Origin: Apostichopus japonicus
Taxonomy: Eukaryota > Echinodermata > Holothuroidea > Aspidochirotida > Stichopodidae
DNA: 64,000 nucleotides
Reading direction: 5' to 3'
Assembly (NCBI RefSeq): GCF_037975245.1
Contig: NC_092582.1
Span: 10,394,001 to 10,458,000, forward strand
Shown: positions 56,277 to 64,000 of the stretch, piece after piece
How positions within the stretch are numbered: the stretch's first letter is position 1
How the letters are laid out: every line of letters starts with the position of its first letter
Position numbers and translations under genes: made by a program
The notes under the pieces: model-generated
The model's input: only the letters and a program-made list of their open reading frames with translations
Database searches by the model: none
What the model was told of the DNA's origin: nothing

Positions 56277-56729
56277 AACCACCTATGGTGTCCACCATGG
56301 AACAGCTCCCCGAGAGACCTCCAGAAGACTTAAATTTTGGAAGAGACTTGGGAAGATGACGAAACATCAGACAGAGACAATAAATTGGAATCCCAAGCCC
56401 CTGTAGCCAATTCAGATCCCTACTCTAGTCTCATTATGGACATGAAAACCTTCATCTCACCTCCGAGTTAAGTACAGTCTAACTCTTACCAGATCAGGAA
56501 AGGCTTACCAGACGATAACCTCCTGAAGGCAGAAGAAGACAGAAAAGTTTGTTCCAATTCTGGTATCGACGTGCCGAACGCTTCATCAATCCAAAATGAC
56601 AAGCTGATGGAAGTTTCCCCCGAAGGGATTAGAAATAGGACTAAAGTTGAAGAAGAATCGGAAAGTGATTCGATCCAGCTACCAGAAAGACCTGCCGGTC
56701 TCAAACTTTCAGGATCACAAACTTTTTGA
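56277..56729 (+). CDS. Candidate terminal exon c, acidic C-terminus, one frameshift and one in-frame stop
   Basis: After the acceptor at 56276 the frame continuing exon b reads EPPMVSTMEQLPERPPEDLN and meets TGA at 56359. A change of one base in the T run at 56331-56338 would move it to a frame reading EETWEDDETSDRDNKLESQ and MDMKTFISPPS. A TAA then interrupts, and the same frame resumes (SYQIRKGLPDDNLLKAEED, IDVPNASSIQNDKLMEV, VEEESESDSIQLPERP) to a stop at 56729. Long coding-like stretches on both sides of the breaks suggest a real acidic C-terminus with sequence error or recent decay. The alternative is a true end at 56359 followed by UTR. Product not recognised. Confidence 0.55.
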
Positions 56730-56808
56730 GCGATGTTGCAGCTTCTTGAAAGATATATTTATTATTATTATTTGTTTCATCACATAGTATTACAAGGTGA
56801 ACAAGACA

Positions 56809-56814
56809 ATTAAA
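56809..56814 (+). terminator. Possible polyadenylation signal ATTAAA
   Basis: ATTAAA lies 80 bases after the final stop at 56729, a plausible place for the 3' end of the plus-strand gene. The motif is common in AT-rich DNA. Confidence 0.3.
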
Positions 56815-56898
56815 GTACAAATCAGTAAAAAATGTGAAAGGAAGTCAACTAAGGAACCCTTTTGGGCTTAATCAAATAGAGTACTCCCTATCTGTATG

Positions 56899-56975
56899 TA
56901 CATATATATATGTAAATATATATATATATATATATAAACTGTATATATATATATATATATAAACTGTATATATAT
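56899..56975. repeat. (TA)n microsatellite with AAACTG interruptions
   Basis: Runs of TA separated by AAACTGTATA, repeated twice. Confidence 0.85.
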
Positions 56976-56999
56976 GTAAGCTTTTCTACTTTTTTTTGT

Positions 57000-57640
57000 A
57001 TCACCATGCGTGTAAATATTGAAGCACTAAGATATGCAGTATTTCTTCCTTGAAATAGCAAGCAAGAGATATAATAGAGAACACTGTTATGGAAGCGTAC
57101 TAAAAACTCTTGAAAAAACTGCTCTCCTAAATTTTAAGGAATAGTTTGGCAGAATTTTTTTCTGGGGAAATCTATCTTTATTTCATGCATAGTCTTGAAT
57201 ACTTCTGCAATACCATAAGACCATCTCTGCCCTGCACCTAAAAATACTGGGTTTTTTATTCTCTCTTGCATGTTTTCAAAAGTGCCTTCTCAAGGGTATC
57301 ATGTTGAAAATTTTCTCATATTTACAGATGGAAATTATGAAGTTATGTCAGTTGAGGTCATCAGTGGCCAAAATACAAAAACCTTGTAGTCTAGTTTAGT
57401 GAATATCTGTAGCACCGGTAAAATGTCATAATTAGGTGGTAGGTCCCCCTCACTGAGCATTACACTTTGAGCAGTTCTGTTAAGAGGTCAAATGTAAATT
57501 GGAGTCATCAGCTTCCAAAAGCCTGAAATCCTTGTCGACATCAAAATCAAAGCTGCGATTATCCTCATGCTCAGAAATGTACAAGAACTGAATGTTCTAT
57601 GAAGAGGTCAAAGGTCACTTAGGGTCAAATTCTGACCACC
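57000..57640. other. Unassigned sequence
   Basis: Nothing recognised beyond short AT-rich stretches. Confidence 0.4.
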
Positions 57641-57719
57641 TTGATCAGGCGCGTATGCAGGGGGGATTGTTGGGGGCGCGCGTATCCAGGGGGGGCGTTG
57701 GGGCGTGCGCCCCCCAGGT

Positions 57720-57880
57720 AAGAAATAGAGGCGAGAAAAAAAGAGAGAAGAAAAAAGGGAAAAAGAGGGGAAAGAATGGGAGGAAGGAAGGGAAAAGAAA
57801 AAGAAGAAATAGAGGAAATGGAGAAAAGGAGGGAGTAGAAAAAAGGGCAAGCAACTGGGAAGAGAAAAAAGAACAGTGAC
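57720..57880 (+). repeat. Polypurine tract, about 160 bp
   Basis: Almost uninterrupted A/G on the plus strand (GAGAAAAAAAGAGAGAAG and so on), preceded by a G/C-rich repeat end (GGCGTGCGCCCCCCAGGTA). It could form triplex DNA. Apparent frames over it are compositional artefacts. Confidence 0.85.
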
Positions 57881-58014
57881 ATAATTACAGGGCTGATCCC
57901 TATTATACACATAGGGTAGCCAGTGACGGATCAATGATTTTGGAAGGGGTGTGCGCCTCACCCTACCCCTTACACCGACAACTCCATTTTGACATTTTCA
58001 TATTTCCTCTCTCA

Positions 58015-58016
<2 letters not shown>

Positions 58017-58051
<35 letters not shown>
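58017..58051. repeat. (TA)n microsatellite
   Basis: About 17 consecutive TA units. Confidence 0.9.
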
Positions 58052-58055
<4 letters not shown>

Positions 58056-58629
58056 AATTGTGCTATGAAACCAACTGTTGCTGGTCTCGAACTCGACCGA
58101 GTCGTCAGGAACATGATGCATTTCAGTATTAGACCAGGATCTATATGCGAACTGCACTAGACATATGTCCTTCGATGCAACACTGCCATCCAGAGATAAA
58201 ATGTTATACTCCGACCTGAATGCTAATTGTTACCCTAAACCTCGTACCGTAACTCATACAATGAATCTAAAAATAAATTCCACATGTGATTGGAGAATTG
58301 AGCACATCTCCTGTGAATATCATGTAGTGCGTGGGGGGGGGGGGGGGCAGGCGGACGCACCTATCACTTCTTGAGATTGTTCCAATCTGCGTGAAAATGC
58401 CCCACCACCCACCCCCCACAACCCCTATGCCCCACACCTCTTATCGCTTCCTGATGGGTTACAAAACTTAAACAATTACCTTTGCCCGTAGTACCAAAAC
58501 CTTGACAAAATCCGGCAACACACCACTTCATCGATAGATAACGAGTCTAGTGATCGGGCTGTGTATTAGTGATGCTAGAGGTCGTGCATACGGCACGCCC
58601 TTTTAACATTTACCTCGCAAGTAGAATAC

Positions 58630-59062
58630 ATTTCACTTAAGTGGAATACATTATACTTAAGTGAAATGTTATTCCACTTAAGTAAAATGTATTCCACTTA
58701 AGTGGACTTCAATATCCCTTAAGTAGAATTCCATTTCTCTTAAGTGGAAATGGACATTTCACTTAAGTGGATATGCCTCCCACTTAAGTGGAATTGTATT
58801 TCACTTTAGTGGAAATGCATTCCACTTAAGTGGAATTGTATTTCACTTAAGTATAATGTATTCCACTTAAGTGAAATACAATTCCACTTAAGTGAAATAC
58901 AATTCCACTTAAGTGAAATGCAATTCCACTTAAGTGGAATTGTATTCCGCTTAAGTGGAATACAATTTCACTTAAGTGGAATAATATCTTTTGCTCGACA
59001 ATTTCACTTAAGTGGAATTCTATTCTGCTTAAGTAAAATACAATTCCACTTAAGTGGAAGTG
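58630..59062. repeat. CTTAAG palindrome cluster 1 (19 exact cores)
   Basis: A palindrome of the type TTCCACTTAAGTGGAA or TTTCACTTAAGTGAAA recurs about 19 times with exact CTTAAG cores plus at least one degenerate copy (CACTTTAGTGG). Many units are spaced 21 bp apart with ATACAA or ATTGTA linkers, for example 58860-58980. Because each unit is its own reverse complement, the cluster reads almost the same on both strands. The gap of about 630 bp to cluster 2 lacks the motif. No coding sequence. Confidence 0.95.
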
Positions 59063-59069
59063 TTGATAT

Positions 59070-59690
59070 GTGGCTTATATATAAATACAATTTAGGGTAA
59101 TGTTCGTCGTAACGCATTCAATTGCTCATCACATATGACGATGTAGTCGATCCTCGTTGCACGTGTACATCATGGCTATGGTTAATCATTCACATCTAAA
59201 CATTGCTGGAATGCGATCAAATAATTGTTGTTGTTGTTAGAGACAATTCGAAGTGTTGTTTCCTCACTTGCACAGGGGAACAATCAGTATGATGCACAAC
59301 AGAGGCGACTTACATCTTGTTAAAGTAGCATAGGCAGTATTCGTTCCTTTTTAGATCGTGAAACTTATGACGAAATAAAAGATTCCATCCAAAATCCAAA
59401 AAAAAATAATACGTTCTCTTGCCCTTGTCTATGCATTTTCGGCTGTAGCTCCAACCACTTGTAATGTATTTGCCATGGCTTTATTTTGGTAATGGTATTC
59501 GTCAGGTACCAGGTCAGGTACGTACGTACTCACCTTGCACGGATGTTAAGTGCTAGCTGGATCCCGATGGACAGCCGATATTCATTGTGCACATATCGAC
59601 ACCACGTACGTACACGTATCGCGGCAAGTTGTTTATAATGGCGCGCAAAGGCATGGGCAAAGTTTGGCGTTGAATGTACTAGCCAATCAC
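59070..59690. other. Spacer between the two CTTAAG clusters
   Basis: Unique-looking sequence with overlapping CGTACG and TACGTACG motifs near 59520-59610. No gene recognised. Confidence 0.5.
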
Positions 59691-60085
59691 ATTCCACTTA
59701 AGTGGAATATACTAACCAATCACATTCCACTTAAGTGAAATAGACTATCCAATCACATTTCACTTAAATGGAATGCATTTCCCCTTAAGTGGAATTGTAT
59801 TCCACTTAAGTGAAATAGAAAGGACATTCCACTTAAGTGGAATTGTATCCACTTAAGTAAAATACAATTCCACTTAAGTGAAATACAATCCCCTTAAGTG
59901 AAATAGATTTAGCTTAAGTAAGATGCAGTGACAAGATGATGAATTCAGCTTAAGTAAAATACAATTAAGCTTAAGTGAAATGGTATTCCACTTAAGTGAA
60001 ATAGAATTCCACGTAAGTTAAATAGTATTCTGCTTAAGTGATATTGAATTCCACTTAAGTGAAATGTATTCGACTTAAGTCTAAT
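59691..60085. repeat. CTTAAG palindrome cluster 2 (15 exact cores)
   Basis: Same palindromic unit as cluster 1, with about 15 exact CTTAAG cores and two degenerate ones (CTTAAAT, CGTAAG). Near the left end three units are spaced about 33 bp apart and each is preceded by CCAATCACATT, so a CCAAT motif is part of those units. Other units are more mutated (AGCTTAAGT, TGCTTAAGT). Confidence 0.93.
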
Positions 60086-60486
60086 TGCGAAGTAAATGTT
60101 GAAACGGCTTGCCATACGTACTGACCTAAATGGAGTGTAACCACTCCCGATTGTGCAATTTCCCAAGATCAGGCCCGAAAAATCCCAAGAAATACCAAGA
60201 ACACTGTGCTGTATGGATTTCTAGCAATATCCAGCGATATCTAGGGATGAATATCCCAAGATCTTACCTAAACTGAAGGCAGATAGAGAATCGAAACTTT
60301 CAGTGTACTGAACTTGAAACTGTGCGTCTTTCGAAATGAAAAGAATGTGGGCAATTGCACAATAAACAACTCAAAGTTATTTATTTCAGTCTCATTTCAA
60401 TTATTCGAATTTGTTAAGCAAACAGCAGATATCACATAATATAAATGAGCATGAAAATGGCGTTCCAGGATGAACAGCCTTCAAAC

Positions 60487-60666
60487 CATGGGCGCAGATC
60501 CTGGTGCGGACAGCGGGACGCGTCCCCATCAACTTTTTCAGTAGTGGGGACATGATATACCGTGTCCCCACCAATCTGTCTTGACCAATAGCTGCATTTC
60601 AAGTTCCCCTGTGTTGAACTTTGGCGCAGTTAGATCCAGCCCAGCCCCCCGGTTCCTACGCCCTTG
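60487..60666. mobile_element. Short GC-ended dispersed repeat
   Basis: Ends CATGGGCGCAGATCC and CCGGTTCCTACGCCCTTG are imperfectly inverted and resemble the ends of the repeat at 61063-61322. Both are followed by CTAACCAC. 180 bp, non-coding. Confidence 0.5.
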
Positions 60667-61062
60667 CTAACCACCAAGAGCGGCGGAAGCACTTTTAATC
60701 TGGGGGGGCCCCGACATCAAAGGGCACTTTGCAGAAATTCGATTGGACTGATGCAGCCTTATATTTAGTACCCTTGATAACTCTTATTGTATTAACTTAT
60801 TTGCGTATACACATCACTCCATCAACGTCCCGCCCTCCCCCCCCCCCCCCCAAGGAAAATATGCATACTAGCACTGCAATATCCAATGTGCAAATTGGGA
60901 AACAAGGAACAAGTTTTCTTTTGAGACAAAATGAGGTGAAATCATGCTAGTTGCTAATGTAGGAATCTTCCGAATTAGAGTTTATTTCTTGTTAATATCT
61001 TAACCAATTTTTTTTTCATTCGAAATAGCTTTGAGTTTGACCCACAGAAATTCATTAAAAGT

Positions 61063-61322
61063 CAGGGGCGTAGCCAGGATTTGCAAAGTTGTATGCACGA
61101 CTATCTGAGCGGAGCCCCACCATCGGTTGGCGCGGAGCGTACAAGAAAATTTTTGGTTTTACAAACCCCTCAGATGGCCGGAAACGGCCCTTCCCGAGTG
61201 TTCATTCTGGTTCCCTGGCCTCTTGCTAACTTGAGACACCTCAATTTTTATGTAGAAAAAGGGCACATTTTTAACCTGAGGAAAAGTGGGGGGCACGTGC
61301 CCCCCCGGTTCCGCCGCCCTTG
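61063..61322 (+). mobile_element. GC-rich dispersed repeat, copy 3, most complete
   Basis: It starts CAGGGGCGTAGCCAGG and contains the whole of the sequence at 16408-16656 and 17054-17264, ending CCGGTTCCGCCGCCCTTG. The ends are weakly inverted (CAGGGGCG against CAAGGGCG), consistent with a small non-autonomous DNA element. No target duplication was found. Confidence 0.65.
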
Positions 61323-62184
61323 CTAACCACTGCGTCACAGCAACTGTTGAGAAATAATGCTAATTTTTTCTTCAAAATGGAACGGAGGGTGATGTTCAAA
61401 ATGCTGTACTTGTAAACAGGATAACTCAACACGTACACCTTTATTGAACTTCATATTTCAAATGGTCTGAAAATTGGCATTATTTTCAGTGATTAATACT
61501 ACATGACTCTAGGTTTGGCAGTAACTTGTGAAAATGTTTCATAGTGAAAATAAAACAATGTCATGTAACTCATTAATTATTAAAGGGGTGGCAGAGCTGC
61601 TTTTCTTGCTCAAATTGATCAAAGAATATGTCCATGTGCTCATACATGGAGCATCTGTATGTCTTTATTTCACATAGGAAGACTGTTCTGTCTGGGTATT
61701 GAAACATTTTGGAATATAAATTCTACATTTTTTGAGTCCTTAAAAGATCTTAATTTTTTTGATTGCCTTGTTGCTAAAGTAATGGTCAAGGCAACGTTTC
61801 CTGAATCTGCATAGCTCATGTCGCGGAGCGGTTGAAAACTATTAATATGCAACAACCAGTTAAAACAACAGTATCAGGCAGTATTTTATCACCCTCCGTT
61901 CCATTTTTGAAGAAAAAATTACGATTAAAACATTGAACACTTCTATCGCTTAGCATACAATTTCCGAGGAAGCAACACCGTGAAACTGGAGAACATTTAT
62001 GAATAAGAAAGGTTTGATTTGACTGCTTTGAAATAACGTATGACTGGCAAGATGCGTCGAGCGCTCTCTATCGACCTCTTTTTTTTGGTCAGTTTGTAAC
62101 TTCAGAGGAACAATAGAAACCCGAAAAAACTTTTAAAACTAACAAAGGATTCACAAACCTTTGTTCTGCCTAAAAGATAAGCAG
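61323..62184. other. Unassigned sequence
   Basis: No recognised gene. The phrase AATGGAACGGAGGGTGAT (61377) recurs inverted at 61890 (ATCACCCTCCGTTCCATT), hinting at an element of about 550 bp with inverted ends near TTTTTTCTTCAAAATGG. Confidence 0.4.
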
Positions 62185-62297
62185 AATGAAAATAAAATAA
62201 AACTGTTAGCAAACTGCTTATCCACTAGAGAGCCTGTGTAATAGAATGTGTAAAAGTTTCGATCCTAGCAGGATCTTCTTCAGAGGCTAAAAAATAA
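62185..62297 (-). mobile_element. Penelope-like 3' terminal fragment
   Basis: On the minus strand it matches 48413-48536: TTAGCCTCTGAAGAAGATCC, the stem II hairpin, GAAAC, then TTTTACACATTCTATTACAC and GATAAGCAGTTTGCTAACAG. About 15 bases including the GTC and the 3' strand of stem I are deleted, so the ribozyme motif is broken. It is joined directly to LINE coding sequence. Confidence 0.85.
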
Positions 62298-63640
62298 GAT
62301 AAGCAGAAAGTTTGGTTTATTGTAGATTTGTGTGCGCGGAATTAGCCCGATTGATACGGGGAAAGGTGATTAATTTGCTCTAGGTGGGTTATGGTGCGGT
62401 TATCTATAATTCTTTCGAAAATCTTACCTAAGGCTGGGAGGAGACTAACTGGTCGATAGTTTTGAATTTTGGTGCGGTCTTTACTTAGTTTCGGTATTAA
62501 AATCTTTTTGGCGTATTTCCATGGGGTTGGGAAATAACCCAGTGTAAGGAGTTCGTTAAATAGTGGGAAAATATGAGAGTTAATAAATATCGGAGGGGAG
62601 TTTTTAGGCATTTGGTCATTTATGTTGTCAGGACCAGTGGAGATGCATGTTTTAGTGGCACTATACCAATTGTTTATATCTATTTTATTCAGCAGAGGGA
62701 TGTTTTTGTTGAGACATCCTAATGGGTTGGTGTTAAAGCTGGTTGCATTACTGATAATTGTACGGTCTATTTCGTGTTTACAGCTGATATCGTATGGGGG
62801 GCCATCGTAGATATTGAATATACTTTTAAAGTACGATTCAATTAGCTTTATTTGGTCTTGAGTTTTTGTGATGAGGTTACCTACGTTATCTCTAAGGCCT
62901 TGGTTTGTTTTACCTGTGTTTGGTGTTGTAATGGGGTTAATGATTTTTTTTTTTTTAATTTTCCAAAAGTGTTTCGGGTTTTTATCGTTAATGATTAAAT
63001 CGCAGTTGTTTTGGACGCGGTTTTGTTCATCCGCCAATATTTGTCTGTTTATTGCTATTTAAGTTGGTTAATTTGGGTTTTTAGAGTTGGGTCTCGGGAG
63101 ATGATATAAGTTCTACGTAGGCGACGTCTGAGTTTCATAAGTGTAAGAATATTCTTATTTAGTTTTCGTTTTCTGTTTTGTTTTTAAGGGACAGTGTCTT
63201 TTGAAAGTATAGAAGATATGATGGGCAACGCTGTCACAGTAATTGTCGATGTAATTTAGCTCGTTGTTTTGGTTGTTGTATTTTGGGAGTCTGTTTTATT
63301 GTAATTATACGTCAATTCGTTATTTGGTATGCAGTTGAGGTTTATGTCTAGCTCAAAAACGAGTGGAAAATGGTCACTGATTTAGTCATCTTCTAGGATT
63401 TGTATCGAATGTGTTTTAGTTGCGAGGTGATTTGAGGTTATATGGGTAGTCAAGTAGTTCTGTAATATTGTTTATTGGGTTCATCCTAGGTTTGGTATTT
63501 TGGTTAATTATCGTTAAGTTGTATTTATCACATATTTCTAAGAGAGACTTGCGTTTTTCAGAAAAAAATAATGTGGTGGGCATTTACTAGGAGTTTTTTT
63601 TATTAAAACATTTTTTTAAATTATATCGGTGGATATGGGC
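62298..63640 (-). pseudogene. Non-LTR retrotransposon (jockey/CR1-type) fragment: end of endonuclease and start of RT
   Basis: The longest open stretch is 63037-62342 (minus). The linker before RT has KNPKHFWKIKKKK. The RT begins with STGPDNINDQMPK, GYFPTPWKYAKKILIPK, NYRPVSLLPALGKIFERI and HLSPYQSG, the fingers motifs of LINE RTs. After an in-frame TAA it continues FRAHKSTINQ before homology ends at the Penelope fragment. The catalytic FADD region and everything downstream are missing. Upstream (63640-63060) broken frames carry endonuclease C-terminal residues. The 3' part was lost by truncation or recombination. Confidence 0.85.
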
Positions 63641-63765
63641 TAATTTGGGGGACTATAATCATACCACGAAAGTGTCCATTAGCTATAGGTTGCATTGAGG
63701 GTGTCTTATTCTTGCTTCAAATGGCGTACCATGGAAGGGGGAGGGGGGTTGGGTGGTCTATCTGG

Positions 63766-64000
63766 CAGTGGCGGAGCGTCCATACAGTCAGGGGGCGGAT
63801 GCCCCCCTGACGGACTCAAATGGACTGCTGGCGCCCTTTTCAGCTTTTTACCACTTTTTATTTATATGCCATTATTGACGTTTTTAATGCGCTCTCATCT
63901 ACCTATTGACATTTGTCACATTGTTTTGGCGATGGCACCTATTTATTCTTCATTTATCTGCATATCAGCAAGACCCGGAAAGGGTCATTTCCGGCGATCT
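63766..64000 (+). mobile_element. GC-ended repeat running off the right edge
   Basis: It starts CAGTGGCGGAGCGTCCATAC, followed by GGGGGCGGATGCCCCCCTGA, the kind of terminus seen on non-autonomous DNA elements. The right end is outside the window. Confidence 0.45.

Noticed and set aside
57592-57961. Lys/Arg/Glu-rich plus-strand frame and Phe/Leu/Ser-rich minus-strand frames
   Set aside because: Low-complexity translation of the polypurine tract.

Overview
The window looks like animal nuclear DNA, most likely from a marine invertebrate. An echinoderm or other invertebrate deuterostome fits best, but a cnidarian or mollusc cannot be excluded. The reasons are GT-AG spliced exons, a Ty3/gypsy element with a tRNA-Leu primer site, Penelope-like elements with RT plus GIY-YIG endonuclease, non-LTR retrotransposons, Mutator-like and hAT-like DNA transposons, tRNA-derived SINEs, and a P2X7-C-terminal-like gene fragment. 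There are no bacterial-type operons. The species call is inference.

Layout. 1-15840 is a pure satellite array: 96 head-to-tail monomers of exactly 165 bp with no length change. Diagnostic single-base variants show nested higher-order repeats: a 17-monomer block (2805 bp) and a 33-monomer block (5445 bp). Each monomer keeps Pol III-type A and B boxes and a perfect D-arm, so it looks tRNA-derived. At 15841-16261 the array passes into about 2.7 copies of a related 157-bp tRNA-like repeat. 16272-17977 is a mosaic of dispersed repeats, a 51-bp-arm hairpin, a LINE tail and a MITE. 19185-24319 is a complete-length but mutated Ty3/gypsy insertion (190-bp LTRs, TSD CAGTG). 24722-41000 is a patchwork of Mutator-like transposon remnants, a TTAA-flanked MITE family (five copies), a P2X7-like gene fragment on the minus strand, several hAT-like elements with 8-bp target duplications, and a hAT nested inside a TA-flanked element. 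42114-44631 is a decayed Penelope-like element with its terminal repeats. 45875-56729 carries three plausible exons of a plus-strand host gene (product not recognised). Its introns hold an inverted-duplicated Penelope-like insertion with hammerhead-like ribozyme motifs, a hAT element, a LINE 3' end and a SINE. 58630-60085 holds two clusters of a short palindrome centred on CTTAAG (34 exact cores). 61063-64000 contains further dispersed repeats, a Penelope 3' fragment fused to a LINE, and a partial repeat at the right edge.

How it fits together. This is a satellite block (perhaps pericentromeric) bordered by transposon-rich chromatin. The only host-gene candidates are the three-exon gene and the P2X7-like fragment, and both show reading-frame damage or sequence-quality problems. 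Nearly everything else is mobile DNA at various stages of decay, much of it nested, so the order of insertions can be read directly. The most unusual features are the tRNA-derived HOR satellite, the CTTAAG palindrome field and the Penelope palindrome.
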